Notes under the pieces: generated by a model
Seen by the model: only the letters and a program-made list of their open reading frames with translations
Told to the model about the DNA's origin: nothing
Databases searched by the model: none
Part shown: positions 49,408 to 59,544 of the stretch, piece after piece
Numbering within the stretch: the stretch's first letter is position 1
How the letters are laid out: every line of letters begins with the position of its first letter
DNA from: Acidovorax sp. SUPP3334
Lineage (GTDB): Bacteria > Pseudomonadota > Gammaproteobacteria > Burkholderiales > Burkholderiaceae_C
DNA length: 64,000 nucleotides
NCBI RefSeq assembly: GCF_030159055.1
Contig: NZ_BQXQ01000001.1
Coordinates: 62,001 to 126,000, forward strand
Reading direction: 5' to 3'
Made by a program: the position numbers and the translations under genes

Positions 49408-51150
49408 ATGAAAGCGTCCCAATTTTTCGTATCCACCCTCAAGGAAGCCCCGGCAGATGCGGAAGTGGTCAGCCACAAGCTGATGACCCGGGCCGGCCTC
49501 ATCAAGAAACTGGGCGCGGGCATTTACAACTACATGCCCATGGGGTTGCGCGTCATCCGCAAGGTGGAGGCCATCGTTCGTGAGGAAATGAACCGCGCTG
49601 GCGCCGTGGAGGTGGCCATGCCGGTCGTCCAGCCTGCGGAGTTCTGGCAGGAAACCGGCCGTTTCGACAAGATGGGCCCTGAACTGTTGCGTATTCAGGA
49701 CCGGCACGGGCGCGACTTCGTGATTCAGCCGACCAGCGAAGAAGTGGTCACTGACATCGCACGCCAAGAGCTGCGCAGCTACAAGCAGCTGCCCAAGAAC
49801 CTGTACCAGATTCAGACCAAGTTCCGGGATGAGCGCCGTCCGCGATTCGGACTGATGCGCGGTCGTGAATTCACCATGAAGGATGCGTACTCCTTCGACC
49901 GTGACCAAGACGCGGCCAAGGCCAGCTACCAAGTGATGGCTCAGGCCTACCGCCGCATCTTCGACCGCTTCGGCCTGACCTACCGTGCCGTGGCTGCGGA
50001 CAGCGGCGCGATCGGTGGCGACCTGAGCGAAGAATTCCAGGTCATCGCCGCCACGGGCGAGGATGCGATCGTCTACTGTCCCCGGAGCGATTACGCTGCG
50101 AACATGGAAAAAGCCGAGGCGCTGGCACCGACTGGTCCGCGTCCAGCAGCGACCATGGCCTTGGCCAAGACGCCCACGCCCGGCAAGAGCACCTGCGCGG
50201 ATGTGGCACAGCTGTTGGGCGTGGCGCTGCAGACCACCGTGAAATCCCTGGTGCTTGCCACCGACGAGACCAACGAAGCGGGCGAGATCGTCAAGACGCA
50301 GGTCTGGCTGCTGCTGCTGCGCGGTGACCACGACATGAACGAGATCAAGGTGTCCAAGGTGCCGGGTCTGGCGGGTTTCCGCTTTGCCACGGTGGGGGAG
50401 ATCGAAGACCATTTCGGCTGCAAGCCTGGGTATCTGGGCCCGCTGCAGCTGCAAAAACCGGTGAAACTGGTGGTGGACCGCGAAGTGGCCGTGATGGCCG
50501 ACTGGATCTGCGGGGCCAATGCCGTTGATTTCCACATGACGGGCGTGAACTGGGGGCGCGATCTGCCCGAGCCCGAATTGGTGGCGGATTTGCGCAATGT
50601 CGTGGCGGGCGACCGCTCGCCGGATGGCCAAGGGGAACTCGCCATCGAGCGCGGCATCGAAGTCGGCCATGTGTTCTACCTCGGCACCAAGTACAGCAAA
50701 GCCATGAACGCCACCTTCCTGGGCGAGGACGGCAAGCCCGCCTTCTTCGAGATGGGCTGCTACGGCATCGGCATCACCCGCTTGCCAGCCGCCGCCATCG
50801 AACAGAACCATGATGATCGCGGCATCATTTGGCCCGATGCGATCGCTCCTTTCACGGTGGTGGTGTGCCCGATCGGCATGGATCGCAGCGCAGAGGTCAA
50901 GGCCGCGGCCGAGCAGCTCTACGGCGATCTGCTGGCGGCCGGGGTGGACGTGCTGCTGGACGACCGCGGCGAGCGCCCGGGCGCGATGTTCGCCGATTGG
51001 GAGCTGATCGGCGTGCCGCACCGCGTGGTGATTTCCGACCGTGGCCTCAAGGAAGGGCAACTGGAATACCAGCACCGCCGCGACACTGCGGCCACGAAAG
51101 TCGCAACGGCCGAGATTCTGGCGCACGTCAAGGGCCGGCTGACGCCATGA
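49408..51150 (+). CDS. proS: Prolyl-tRNA synthetase
   Basis: A 580-residue class II synthetase of the bacterial type with an editing insertion. Motif 1 surrounds [18 protein letters not shown], motif 2 is [17 protein letters not shown] and motif 3 [10 protein letters not shown]. The YbaK-like editing domain lies at about 230-400. ATG 49408 gives [15 protein letters not shown]. Its TGA overlaps the ATG of the lytic transglycosylase gene. Confidence 0.97.
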   Translation: MKASQFFVSTLKEAPADAEVVSHKLMTRAGLIKKLGAGIYNYMPMGLRVIRKVEAIVREEMNRAGAVEVAMPVVQPAEFWQETGRFDKMGPELLRIQDRHGRDFVIQPTSEEVVTDIARQELRSYKQLPKNLYQIQTKFRDERRPRFGLMRGREFTMKDAYSFDRDQDAAKASYQVMAQAYRRIFDRFGLTYRAVAADSGAIGGDLSEEFQVIAATGEDAIVYCPRSDYAANMEKAEALAPTGPRPAATMALAKTPTPGKSTCADVAQLLGVALQTTVKSLVLATDETNEAGEIVKTQVWLLLLRGDHDMNEIKVSKVPGLAGFRFATVGEIEDHFGCKPGYLGPLQLQKPVKLVVDREVAVMADWICGANAVDFHMTGVNWGRDLPEPELVADLRNVVAGDRSPDGQGELAIERGIEVGHVFYLGTKYSKAMNATFLGEDGKPAFFEMGCYGIGITRLPAAAIEQNHDDRGIIWPDAIAPFTVVVCPIGMDRSAEVKAAAEQLYGDLLAAGVDVLLDDRGERPGAMFADWELIGVPHRVVISDRGLKEGQLEYQHRRDTAATKVATAEILAHVKGRLTP

Positions 51151-51815
51151 GCGCCATGCAAGGAGGGGCCGGGGCCGTTTCGCGCCGCGCCTGCCTGGTG
51201 TCCTTGTCCGCGGGGCCTGCCGCCTGGCTGGCTGCTCCGCAGGCCGCGCACGCGGGGGGACAACTGGAGGAGCCGCTGATCGATTCAGTGCGCACTGCGC
51301 TGAGCTCCGCCGTTTTGAATCAGGCGCCGCCCGAGCCCCAGTTCGGTACGACCGAAGCCAGGTTGCTGTACCTGCGCTGGCTCGGCACCATGAGCGATCG
51401 GCTGCGCCGCCGCAAGCCGGAATGGGAAGTACGCCGGGATTTCCTGCAGACCGTCTGGTACGAGTCCAAGCGGGCAGGCCTGGACGTGTCGCTGGTGCTC
51501 GGCCTGGTGCAGGTCGAAAGCGCATTCCGCAAGTTCGCCGTGTCCAGCGTGGGCGCGCGCGGGTACATGCAGGTGATGCCGTTCTGGACGCGGGTGATCG
51601 GGGACGGCGATCCGGGCAAGCTGTTTCACATGCAGACCAACCTTCGCTTCGGCTGTGTGATCCTGCGCCACTACCTGGACCGTGAGCGAGGCGATCTGTT
51701 CATGACGCTGGGGCGGTACAACGGCAGCCGTGGCCGGCCGCAATACCCCGATGCGGTGTTCGCGGCGCAGCGAAACTGGATTTTCCAGGATCGCATCACG
51801 ACCGCAGCTGCCTGA
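51147..51815 (+). CDS. Lytic transglycosylase (SLT domain)
   Basis: A 222-residue secreted peptidoglycan lyase. The N-terminus has twin Arg and a hydrophobic stretch ([19 protein letters not shown]), so Tat or Sec export is possible. The SLT domain (about 105-215) carries the catalytic Glu in GLVQVESAF (E124), then [16 protein letters not shown] and [13 protein letters not shown] 51147 overlaps the proS stop in an ATGA; translational coupling is likely. Confidence 0.9.
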   Translation: MSAMQGGAGAVSRRACLVSLSAGPAAWLAAPQAAHAGGQLEEPLIDSVRTALSSAVLNQAPPEPQFGTTEARLLYLRWLGTMSDRLRRRKPEWEVRRDFLQTVWYESKRAGLDVSLVLGLVQVESAFRKFAVSSVGARGYMQVMPFWTRVIGDGDPGKLFHMQTNLRFGCVILRHYLDRERGDLFMTLGRYNGSRGRPQYPDAVFAAQRNWIFQDRITTAAA

Positions 51816-51874
51816 CCCAGCGCTTGCCAGCCGCTTGGCTGGCGGCGATCTGGAGGCGAAGCAGGCGTGACCCT

Positions 51875-53203
51875 TCAGGCGGTGCTGCTGGGTGCGATGG
51901 CAACGCCGTTCGCATCCTGCAGCCGCGAGACCATCACCTGGTCGATGCGGTAGCTGTCCACGTCCAGCACTTCGAACTTGTAGCCGCCCCAGTTCACGCT
52001 GTCGGTGCGGCGCGGCACGCGCCGCAGCATCACCATGAGAAAGCCGGCCAGCGTTTCGTACTCTTCGGCGTGGGGCAATTCGTCCAGATTCAGGGCACGC
52101 AGCACATCTTCGACCGGAGTGACGCCGTCGATGAGCCACGAATTCTCGTCGCGACGCACGATCTGGTCCTCGTCGGCCGGGCCGACCACGAGGTCGCCCA
52201 TCACCGTGCTCATGACGTCGTTCAAGGTGACGACACCCACCACCAGGCTGTATTCGTTCACGATGACCGCGAAGTCTTCATGGACCTGCCGGAACTGCTC
52301 CAGCACCTCCGACAGCGAGAGCCGGTCCGGCACGATGAGCACCTTGCGCACCAGGCCTTCGTCGGCCAACGAGATGGGCTGGTTGTTCAGCACGCGCTGG
52401 AAAAGATCCTTGGCGTCCACGTAGCCCACGACGTGGTCGATGTCGCCATCGCACACGGGATAGGTCGAGAAAGGCTCTTCGGCGATTCGGGCACGGATCA
52501 CGGTGTCGGGGTCGTCGCGCAGAAAGTACGCGATGCGGTCGCGCTGCGACATGGCGCTGCCCACCATGCGCGTGTCCAGTTCGAACACGTTTTCGATCAC
52601 CTGCTGCTCGCGCGCGGCCAGCACGCCCGCGCGGGCGCCGGCTTCCATCATGGCCAGGATGTCGTCGGAGGTCACGCGGTCGTCCCGCAGCGACGAGAGA
52701 CCGAGCACGCGGAACAGCAGGTCGGCGCCGCGGCTGTACAGCCAGACGACGGGCCGCAGCACCGTCATGAGCAGTTTCATGGGCGCCGAAACGCGCAGTG
52801 CCAGGCGCTCCGGGTTCGCCATGCCCAGCCGCTTCGGGAACAGGTCGGCCAGCAGGATGAACAGCGAGGTGATGATGGTGAACGACGCGAGGAAGCCCGC
52901 CGTCTCCGCCCGCGGGTTGCTCAGCCAGTAGGCGAACAGTTCGGTGAAATGGGGGCTGAGCGCGCCTTCACCCACGATGCCGCCCAGGATGGCGACGGCG
53001 TTTTGCCCGACCTGCACGACGGTGAAATAGTCGCCCGGCTGCTCCTGCATGCGCATGACGCGGTCGGCACGGTTGTCGCCCTCGTCGGCCATCTGGCGCA
53101 GGCGCAGGCGGCGCGAAGCCGCCAGGGAGATTTCCGCGATGGAGAAGAACGCGCTGGCCACGATGAGGAGGCCGATGACAAAGAGGCTTTGGGAGAGGGT
53201 CAT
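51875..53203 (-). CDS. CNNM/CorC-type protein with CBS domains
   Basis: A 442-residue membrane protein of the hemolysin-C/CorB-like family linked to Mg/Co transport. The N-terminal DUF21/CNNM domain has about four membrane segments (about 5-25, 60-80, 100-120, 135-155). Two CBS motifs (about 215-340) include MVGSAMSQRDRIAYFL and FAVIVNEYSLVVGVVTLNDV. The C-terminal transporter-associated domain (about 355-435) has SWLIDGVTPVEDVLRAL. Transport activity is inferred from the family, not visible. Same strand as the AAA gene 113 bp upstream. Confidence 0.9.
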   Translation of the reverse strand: MTLSQSLFVIGLLIVASAFFSIAEISLAASRRLRLRQMADEGDNRADRVMRMQEQPGDYFTVVQVGQNAVAILGGIVGEGALSPHFTELFAYWLSNPRAETAGFLASFTIITSLFILLADLFPKRLGMANPERLALRVSAPMKLLMTVLRPVVWLYSRGADLLFRVLGLSSLRDDRVTSDDILAMMEAGARAGVLAAREQQVIENVFELDTRMVGSAMSQRDRIAYFLRDDPDTVIRARIAEEPFSTYPVCDGDIDHVVGYVDAKDLFQRVLNNQPISLADEGLVRKVLIVPDRLSLSEVLEQFRQVHEDFAVIVNEYSLVVGVVTLNDVMSTVMGDLVVGPADEDQIVRRDENSWLIDGVTPVEDVLRALNLDELPHAEEYETLAGFLMVMLRRVPRRTDSVNWGGYKFEVLDVDSYRIDQVMVSRLQDANGVAIAPSSTA

Positions 53204-53316
53204 GGGACGTCAGGCGCCGCCATGATCGTGCCGTGCGCCAGCGTGCCGAGTGTAGCTTCCCCGTCACGCCCCCCGTTCCGCCCGAAACGGGGCGGGCAGG
53301 TGGGCGAGGCGGTGCG

Positions 53317-54324
53317 CTACTGCAGGAAGCCGATGCGCGATTTTCCGGCGCCGCCGCGCGGCAGGTCGCTCGCCTCCACCGTGCCCCGGCGCTGCAGGCG
53401 CGCATTGCCGAAGCCGGTCATCAGGGCACGGCGCATTTCGCGCGGTGGCATCTGCGCGAGCTGGTCCAGCACGTCGGACTGCGGCTCGGGGTCGAGCATG
53501 CGGCCCCAGTCGTGGCCGTTGCGGATGCCCTGGTACAGGATGCGAGCGATTGCGCGGGCCTGCTCCGGCGTCGGTGCTTGCACCTCGAACACGTTCATGC
53601 GGTTGAGGATGGGGTCGGGAATGCCTCGCTCGTCATTGGCCGTGGTGATCCAGATGACCTGGCTCGCATCGATGGCGACCTCGGCGAACTCGTCGGTGAA
53701 GCTCTGCGCCGTGTCGTGCTCCAGCAGGCCGTACAGCGCCCCGAGCGGGTCGTACTGCGCATCGCTGGCGGCCTTGTCGATCTCGTCCACGACGATGACG
53801 GGGTTGGCGTATTCGCCCTCTACCAGCGCCTCGAACACCTTGCCGGGCCGTGCGCCCTTCCATTGCGACGACGAGCCCGACAGCAGCCAGCCGGCGGTCA
53901 TCGAACTCATGGGCACCAGGTTCATGCCGGTGCCGAGCAACTCGGCCAGGTGCCGCGCGAAATGGGTCTTGCCGATGCCCGGCGGCCCCAGCAGCAGCAT
54001 GGGCGTGACTTCGAGCCCGTCGCGGCTGTCCTGCGCCAGGGCCACATGGCGCTTCACGTCGTCGAGCACGTCGGTGAAGTTGGGCAACTGGTCGTAGAGG
54101 TGTGCCATGTCCGGCACGCCGGCGGGCTTGACCTGGAAGCGCTCGGGGCCGCGTTCCAGCATGCGTTCATACACCGAGCGCAGATTCTCGTATTCGCGCT
54201 GGCTTCCACTGTCCTGCAGCCGCGTGAGCTTGCGCTCGACGTCGTTGGGGTGGAACACGTTGCGCATCTGGGCGACCGGCATGCTCAGGGCCGGCGTTTG
54301 CGGAACAAGGCTGTGTGTCGTCAT
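53317..54324 (-). CDS. Lon-like AAA ATPase without protease domain
   Basis: A 335-residue AAA protein. Walker A is GPPGIGKTH (about 113-121), Walker B VIVVDEIDKA, sensor 1 WITTANDERGIP, and an Arg finger region DPILNRMNVFEV. Similarity is to the ATPase domain of Lon, but no Ser-Lys protease part follows. ATG 54324 has AGGAG seven nt upstream. The cellular role is not known. Confidence 0.85.
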   Translation of the reverse strand: MTTHSLVPQTPALSMPVAQMRNVFHPNDVERKLTRLQDSGSQREYENLRSVYERMLERGPERFQVKPAGVPDMAHLYDQLPNFTDVLDDVKRHVALAQDSRDGLEVTPMLLLGPPGIGKTHFARHLAELLGTGMNLVPMSSMTAGWLLSGSSSQWKGARPGKVFEALVEGEYANPVIVVDEIDKAASDAQYDPLGALYGLLEHDTAQSFTDEFAEVAIDASQVIWITTANDERGIPDPILNRMNVFEVQAPTPEQARAIARILYQGIRNGHDWGRMLDPEPQSDVLDQLAQMPPREMRRALMTGFGNARLQRRGTVEASDLPRGGAGKSRIGFLQ

Positions 54325-54428
54325 GGCGCGCTCCTGTTTGAGGGAAGTCACGCATCCATTCAAGCACACAACATGCCCACCCTCAACGGCGGAAAAACCC
54401 CGTCAACCCGGCCTTGTTGCGCCCATGC

Positions 54429-54453
54429 AAAAAGCCGCCAAAAGGCGGCTTTC
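54429..54453 (-). terminator. Rho-independent terminator of grxD
   Basis: On the minus strand AAAGCCGCC, TTTT loop, GGCGGCTTTTTGC: a 9-bp stem with a T-run, 35 nt after the grxD stop. Confidence 0.85.
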
Positions 54454-54487
54454 GGTCAGGCAAGTCCCGCATGTGCGGGCTGCCGGG

Positions 54488-54814
54488 TCATTCGCCCTGC
54501 GCGCCCAGCACCTGCTTGAGCTCGCCCGACTCGTACATCTCCATCATGATGTCCGAGCCGCCGATGAACTCGCCCTTCACGTAGAGCTGGGGAATGGTGG
54601 GCCAGCTGCTGTATTCCTTGATGCCCTGGCGGATTTCCGGGTCGTCCAGCACGTTCACGGTCGCCACGCTCTTGGGGTCCACGCCGCAGGCCTTCAGGAG
54701 CTGGATGGCGCGGCCGGAGAAGCCGCACATCGGAAAACTCGCGCTGCCCTTCATGAACAGCAGGATGTCGTTGGATTTGACGAGGGCGTCGATGCGTTGC
54801 TGGGTGTCGCTCAT
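54488..54814 (-). CDS. grxD: Monothiol glutaredoxin GrxD
   Basis: A 108-residue CGFS-type glutaredoxin that carries a 2Fe-2S cluster with glutathione and passes it to client proteins. The active site is FPMCGFSGRA (C30). WPTIPQLYVKGEFIGGSDI holds the cis-Pro and glutathione-binding residues. ATG 54814 has AGGAG upstream. Downstream of prmC on the same strand, with 159 bp between. Confidence 0.96.
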   Translation of the reverse strand: MSDTQQRIDALVKSNDILLFMKGSASFPMCGFSGRAIQLLKACGVDPKSVATVNVLDDPEIRQGIKEYSSWPTIPQLYVKGEFIGGSDIMMEMYESGELKQVLGAQGE

Positions 54815-54973
54815 GGGTTGCTCCTGGAAATGGCCGTGGATCGGCGGCAAGGCGTGATTATTTCACTGTCGGCGAAGGCTTTGGCAGGCTGCGGTCATCC
54901 GCGTCAAGGCCCTGGCGGCAGCGCTCCCGCTCACATGGGGACGGTGCGGCGCTTTCCAATGCCGCGCGAGCGT

Positions 54974-55831
54974 TCATCCAGCGACCGGCCGGCGGCCGCC
55001 GGTGCAGCGGGCGTGGCCGGCCAGATCGGTGCGGCTTTGCACTTCGGCGAAGCCGGCTGCGCTCAGCAGCGCCAGCACCGACTCGGCCTGGTTCCAGCCG
55101 TGCTCCAGCAGCAGCCAGCCGCCTGGCACCAGATGGGGGAGGGCTTGCCCCGTTATGGTGCGAAGATCGTCCAGGCCGTCGGCGCCGCTGGCCAGGGCGT
55201 GCAGCGGTTCGTGGGTGAGGGCGGCCAAATGCGGATCGTCGGCAGCGATGTAGGGCGGATTGGAGACGATGGCCTCGAACAACGCGCCTTCCGCCAGCCC
55301 GGACAGCCAGTCGCCCTGTGCAAAGCGCACGGGCAGACCCAGCCGTTGGGCATTCGCGCGGGCCACCTCCAGCGCTTCGTGGCTGGCATCGACTGCCAGC
55401 ACCTGCGCCTCGGGCCGCTGGCTTTGCAGCGCGAGGGCGATGGCTCCGCTGCCGGTGCCGAGATCCGCGACGCGGGGAGCGGCGATGGGCTGCAGTACCT
55501 GCAGCGCCCAGTCCACCAGCGTTTCGGTGTCGGGGCGCGGGTCGAGCACCCGGGCATCGACCTCCAGCGCCAGCCCATAAAACTCCTTGCGGCCCGTGAG
55601 GTAGGCCACCGGCTCGCCCGCCGCGCGGCGCTGGCACAGCGCCAGGAAGGCGGTCTGTGCGGAATCGGGCAACGCATCGGTGTCGTGCGCCAGCAGCCAG
55701 GCGCGACCGGCGTCGGGACGGCCGATTGCGTGCAGCAGCAATAACTGGGCGTCGATGCGCGCCAGCCCCAGGGTATGGGCCTGCGCCAGTGCCTGGGCCA
55801 GTGCCTGGGCCAGTGTCGGGGAAGTGGTCAC
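54974..55831 (-). CDS. prmC: Release factor glutamine methyltransferase
   Basis: A 285-residue enzyme that methylates the Gln of the GGQ motif in release factors, a good fit beside prfA. The SAM domain has VADLGTGSGAIALAL and the catalytic VSNPPYIAADD. The start is GTG 55831, which lies in the head of dispersed repeat copy I. Residues 5-17 (PTLAQALAQALAQ) come from three 12-nt tandem units (55779-55814) that could vary in number. Confidence 0.93.
   Translation of the reverse strand: MTTSPTLAQALAQALAQAHTLGLARIDAQLLLLHAIGRPDAGRAWLLAHDTDALPDSAQTAFLALCQRRAAGEPVAYLTGRKEFYGLALEVDARVLDPRPDTETLVDWALQVLQPIAAPRVADLGTGSGAIALALQSQRPEAQVLAVDASHEALEVARANAQRLGLPVRFAQGDWLSGLAEGALFEAIVSNPPYIAADDPHLAALTHEPLHALASGADGLDDLRTITGQALPHLVPGGWLLLEHGWNQAESVLALLSAAGFAEVQSRTDLAGHARCTGGRRPVAG
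55779..55814 (-). repeat. 12-bp tandem repeat in prmC
   Basis: Three units of GCCTGGGCCAGT (the first one with a single change), encoding repeated ALAQ residues at the PrmC N-terminus. Confidence 0.85.
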
Positions 55832-55885
55832 TATGAAATCAATAGCAGTGCAGGCAATGAAGACGCCGGCGACGGGGCGATTCGG
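55828..55885 (+). repeat. Dispersed palindromic repeat, copy I (contains the prmC start)
   Basis: Head TCACTATGAAATCAATAGC (55828-55846), a 20-nt spacer with CAGGCAATGAAGACGC and CGGCGACGGGG tail, closely like copy D. On the minus strand its head supplies the GTG start of prmC. Confidence 0.75.
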
Positions 55886-55929
55886 CGTTCAATCTGGCTG
55901 CGGGGCCGGTCGTGTTCGCCAGGGCGCGC

Positions 55930-57036
55930 TCAGGCCGATGTTTCCAGGTCGGCCAGTTGCTCGGCTTCGCGGGCATGGCGCAGGGCGTCCAGCACGTCGC
56001 CGAGGTCGCCTTCCATGATGGCCAGCAGTTTGTAGAGCGTCAGGTTGATGCGGTGGTCGGTGAACCGGCCTTGCGGAAAGTTGTAGGTGCGGATGCGGTC
56101 GCTGCGGTCGCCGCTGCCGATCAGCCCCTTGCGCAGCGCGGCTTCCTTGGCGGCGCGCTCGCTGCGCTCCTTTTCCTGGATGCGGGCTTGCAGCACCTGC
56201 AGCGCCTTGGCCTTGTTGCTGTGCTGGCTGCGGCCGTCCTGGCATTCGGCCACGATGCCCGTGGGCAGGTGGACCACGCGCACGGCCGAGTCGGTCTTGT
56301 TGATGTGCTGGCCGCCGGCGCCGCTGGCGCGGAAGGTGTCGATGCGCAGGTCGGCGGGGTTGAGCGTGATGGCCTGGTGCTCGTCGGGCTCAGGCATCAC
56401 CGCCACGGTGCAGGCGCTGGTGTGGATGCGGCCCTGCGTCTCGGTGGCGGGCACGCGCTGCACGCGGTGGCCGCCGGATTCGAAGCGCAGCGCACCGTAG
56501 GCGCCGGACCCGGAGGGGCCGTTACCAGCCCCGGCCTCCACGCGCAGCACGACTTCCTTGTAGCCGCCGATCTCGTTCTCGTTGGCGCTCATGATTTCGA
56601 CCTTCCAGCCCACGTTGGCGGCGTAGCGCGTGTACATGCGCGCCAGGTCGCCGGCGAACAGGGCGGATTCGTCGCCGCCCGTGCCCGCGCGGATTTCGAC
56701 GAAGGCATTGCGGGCGTCGTCGGGGTCCTTGGGCAGCAGCAGGCGCTGGAGTTCGTCTTCCAGCTGCGTCAGCTCGGCCTCGGCGGCGGCGACTTCTTCC
56801 TGCGCCATCTCGGCCATATCGGGGTCGGCGAGCATTTCCCGGGCGCCAGCCAGGTCGGCCTCGCGCTGCTGGTGGCGGACGTAGCGGCCTGCGATCTGCG
56901 TGACTTCGGCGTGCTCGCGCGAGATGGTCCGGTACTGGGCCATGTCGGACATGATGTCCTCGCGCGAGAGCAGAAAGTCGAGTTCTTCGAGGCGCTGGGC
57001 ATAGCGCTCCAGCTGGGTTCTGAGAAAGGGCTTCAT
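55930..57036 (-). CDS. prfA: Peptide chain release factor 1
   Basis: A 368-residue factor that terminates translation at UAA and UAG. The GGQ motif is in [18 protein letters not shown], the substrate of PrmC. Compared with Escherichia coli RF1, about eight Gly/Ser-rich residues (AGNGPSGSG) are inserted just before the [16 protein letters not shown] block. ATG 57036. Followed on the same strand by prmC (98 bp). Confidence 0.96.
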   Translation of the reverse strand: MKPFLRTQLERYAQRLEELDFLLSREDIMSDMAQYRTISREHAEVTQIAGRYVRHQQREADLAGAREMLADPDMAEMAQEEVAAAEAELTQLEDELQRLLLPKDPDDARNAFVEIRAGTGGDESALFAGDLARMYTRYAANVGWKVEIMSANENEIGGYKEVVLRVEAGAGNGPSGSGAYGALRFESGGHRVQRVPATETQGRIHTSACTVAVMPEPDEHQAITLNPADLRIDTFRASGAGGQHINKTDSAVRVVHLPTGIVAECQDGRSQHSNKAKALQVLQARIQEKERSERAAKEAALRKGLIGSGDRSDRIRTYNFPQGRFTDHRINLTLYKLLAIMEGDLGDVLDALRHAREAEQLADLETSA

Positions 57037-57053
57037 CGTCGGGGGAAATTGGT

Positions 57054-57118
57054 TTGCTACGGTTTTTGTAGCTGCTTGCGCTCATGGATCAAGCGCTGGA
57101 AGCCTGTTTGGCCCGAAG
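57054..57118 (+). repeat. Dispersed palindromic repeat, copy J
   Basis: Head TTGCTACGGTTTTTGTAGC (57054-57072), a 20-nt spacer TGCTTGCGC... matching copy G, then GCGCTGGAAGCCTGTTTGGC. The 17-nt tail extension CCTGTTTGGC..GAAG is shared with copy K. It fills the hemA-prfA gap. Confidence 0.9.
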
Positions 57119-57135
57119 GCCGCGCAGCCGCGTCG

Positions 57136-58446
57136 CTACAGGCCGGTTTTGCTTTGCGAGCGCAGGAACAGGCGTGAGACGGTCTGCGCCGTCTGGGCGC
57201 GGGTTTCGGCGTCGCCGGCCCGCAGTTCGGCCAGGGTGCCGTGCAGCATCTTCTGCGTGAGTCCGCGAGACAGCGCCTCCAGCACCGCATCCATGTCTTC
57301 GCCCTTGGCCAGGAGCTTCTTGGCGCGGGCGATCTCCAGCGCGCGCCATTCGTCGGTCTGGGCGTTGAGCTGCTGGATCAGCGGCACCACGCCGCCGGAG
57401 CTTCCAATGCCCGGGCTGCGCAGCTCCATCCAGTGCATGAAGCTCTGCACGCCCGCGTCGATGATGGCCTCGGCCTGCGCCACGGCGGCCTGGCGGTGGG
57501 CCTGGGCGGTCTGCACCACGCCGGCCAGATCGTCCACGGTGTAGAGGTAGATGTCTTCCAGCGCCTTGACCTCGGGTTCGATGTCGCGCGGCACGGCCAG
57601 ATCGACCATGAACATGGGGCGGTGGCGCCGCTTTTTCAGGGCGCGCTCCACGGCGCCCAGGCCGATGATGGGCAGGCTGCTGGCGGTGCAGCTCACCACC
57701 GCGTCGAATTCGTGCAGGCGGTCGGGCAGGTCGGCCAGGCGCATGACCTCGCCGCCGAAGCGCGTGGCGAGTTTTTCGCCGCGCTCCAGCGTGCGGTTGG
57801 CCACGGCGATGGCCTTGGGGTTCTTGGCGGCGAAATGGGTGGCGGCCAGCTCGATCATCTCGCCCGCGCCCACGAACAGCACGCGGATTTCGGACAGGTC
57901 CTCGAACAACTGGCCCGCCAGCCGCACGGCGGCGGCGGCCATGCTGATGCTGTGGGCGCCGATCTCGGTGCTGGTGCGCACTTCCTTGGCGACGGCGAAG
58001 CTGCGCTGAAAGAGCTGGTTGAGCGTGGTGCCCAGGGCGCCGGCGGTTTCGGCGGCGCGCACGGCGTCTTTCATCTGACCGAGGATCTGCGCCTCGCCCA
58101 GCACCATGGAGTCGAGCCCGCTGGCCACGCGGAAGGCGTGCCGTGCCACGAGGCCGTCTTCCAGCGAATAGGAGTGCGAGCGCAGGAGCGCGGGGCTCAC
58201 GCCGCCGCTTTCGGCCAGCCAGCCCAGCGTGTGGTCCAGCGCAGGCTCGCCGCCAGCGCAGTAGATTTCGGTACGGTTGCAGGTGGAAATGATGGCCGTT
58301 TCGACGCTCGGGTGGCGGCTCGTGCCGCCCAGCGATTGGCGCAAACCCTGGAGCGTGGGCGCGATCTGATCGAGCGCGAACGCAAAACGACCGCGCAGAT
58401 CGAGCGGCGCGGTCGTGTGGTTGATGCCAAGGGCCCAGACTGCCAT
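57136..58446 (-). CDS. hemA: Glutamyl-tRNA reductase
   Basis: A 436-residue first committed enzyme of C5 tetrapyrrole synthesis. The active-site Cys is C56 in [40 protein letters not shown], the NADPH fold [12 protein letters not shown] and the C-terminal dimer helix (about 320-425) are complete. ATG 58446. It precedes prfA and prmC, the usual order. Confidence 0.96.
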   Translation of the reverse strand: MAVWALGINHTTAPLDLRGRFAFALDQIAPTLQGLRQSLGGTSRHPSVETAIISTCNRTEIYCAGGEPALDHTLGWLAESGGVSPALLRSHSYSLEDGLVARHAFRVASGLDSMVLGEAQILGQMKDAVRAAETAGALGTTLNQLFQRSFAVAKEVRTSTEIGAHSISMAAAAVRLAGQLFEDLSEIRVLFVGAGEMIELAATHFAAKNPKAIAVANRTLERGEKLATRFGGEVMRLADLPDRLHEFDAVVSCTASSLPIIGLGAVERALKKRRHRPMFMVDLAVPRDIEPEVKALEDIYLYTVDDLAGVVQTAQAHRQAAVAQAEAIIDAGVQSFMHWMELRSPGIGSSGGVVPLIQQLNAQTDEWRALEIARAKKLLAKGEDMDAVLEALSRGLTQKMLHGTLAELRAGDAETRAQTAQTVSRLFLRSQSKTGL

Positions 58447-58513
58447 AAGCCGCGATTATAAAATTGCCCGCCCCATGCCGGGGGCTATGCTCGTAATAGT
58501 CTTGATCTGGGTC

Positions 58514-58795
58514 ATGTCCATGGATGCTTTGTCCGCCGTCAACCATCTGCTGAATTTCGTGCTGCCCGCGTTGGCCGTGGCGCTGCTGCTGGTGGGCGGC
58601 TGCAGGATCTTCCTGCGAAAGCGGGCTGCCACGCGCGGCATGGCGGCCCAGGTGGCGCTCAATTTCGCGGTGGGCTGCGTCATCCTCGCGGCGGGGCTGG
58701 CGTGGTGGGGACGCGACGGAAAGATGCTGACCTACGCGGCGCTGGCCCTCGGTTGCGCCACCACCCAGTGGCTCCTGCTGCGCGGCTGGCGCTGA
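58514..58795 (+). CDS. Small three-helix membrane protein, unknown function
   Basis: A 93-residue hydrophobic protein, function unknown, that starts near hemA in relatives as well. Three membrane segments are visible: FVLPALAVALLLVGG, QVALNFAVGCVILAAGLAWW and TYAALALGCATTQWLLL. ATG 58514 or 58520 (MDALSAVNHLLNF) are equal choices; an ATG at 58475 would lengthen the hydrophobic N-terminus. No Shine-Dalgarno is clear. Divergent from hemA. Confidence 0.7.
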   Translation: MSMDALSAVNHLLNFVLPALAVALLLVGGCRIFLRKRAATRGMAAQVALNFAVGCVILAAGLAWWGRDGKMLTYAALALGCATTQWLLLRGWR

Positions 58796-58867
58796 AAAGC
58801 CTGCGTTTCGGGTTTGGGAGCACCTGGCCGTCCGGGCCGGCAGCGCGGCCAGCCCGATCAGCCCGGA

Positions 58868-59491
58868 TCAGCCCAGCTTGTGCCGCGTCTTCAGCAGGCC
58901 CAGGCCCAGCGCGATGAAGGTGCCGCCCACGATGCGGTTGAACAGCTTGGCGCGCGCCACGATGTGCCCCTTGACCCGCGAAATCAGCACCACATAGAAA
59001 GCGTGCGAGATCAGCGCGCAGACGGCGAACGTGGTCGTGAGCAGCAGGTACTGCGTGAACAGGGGCTCGCCCGGTACGACGAACTGCGGAAACAGCGCCG
59101 AGAAGAACAGGATCGCCTTGGGGTTCGTCAGCGACACGCCCAGCCCCTGCGCCACCAGTTGCCAGTTCTTGCGCTCGCGCCGCTCGATGGGCGCCTGGCC
59201 CGCATCGCTGCCGATGAGCGCGTCCTTGCTGCGCCAGCGCTTGACGCCCAGCCAGATCAGGTACATCGCGCCCGCCACTTTCATCGCGAGGAACGCGTTC
59301 GCCGACATGCTGAGGATGGTCCCCATGCCGATCATCGCCAGCCCCGACACCGCGAAGATGCCGAGCGAACTGCCGAGCGAGCTGAACGCCGTTCGCCGCG
59401 CCCCCACGTCCACCGAGTTCGATACCGCCAGCAGCACGGCGGGGCCGGGGGTGAAGCACATCAGCAGCGAGACGCCGCAGAAAAGAAGCAA
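58868..59491 (-). CDS. LysE/RhtB family amino acid exporter
   Basis: A 207-residue exporter with about six membrane segments. LLMCFTPGPAVLLAVSNSV is the hallmark N-terminal motif, and SLTNPKAILFFSALFPQFV the mid-protein one. The only available start is TTG 59491; a stop lies five codons upstream, so the N-terminus is slightly shorter than in relatives. Substrate unknown (family: lysine, homoserine, threonine, leucine). Divergent from the solute-binding gene with 53 bp between. Confidence 0.85.
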   Translation of the reverse strand: MLLFCGVSLLMCFTPGPAVLLAVSNSVDVGARRTAFSSLGSSLGIFAVSGLAMIGMGTILSMSANAFLAMKVAGAMYLIWLGVKRWRSKDALIGSDAGQAPIERRERKNWQLVAQGLGVSLTNPKAILFFSALFPQFVVPGEPLFTQYLLLTTTFAVCALISHAFYVVLISRVKGHIVARAKLFNRIVGGTFIALGLGLLKTRHKLG

Positions 59492-59544
59492 GGAGGGCTG
59501 GTTCTAAGCTGCGGCCTTTCGAAAAACCAAAAGGAGACCTTCGA

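Noticed and set aside
51826-51843. Terminator after the lytic transglycosylase gene
   Set aside because: GCCAGCC/GGCTGGC forms a stem, but no T-run follows.
53271-53292. Terminator between the AAA gene and the CorC-type gene
   Set aside because: There is a CCCCGTT/AACGGGG hairpin but no T-run on the minus strand; too weak to call.
55779-55814. CRISPR-like array
   Set aside because: Contiguous 12-nt units without spacers, inside a coding frame. No CRISPR array or cas gene is seen in the window.
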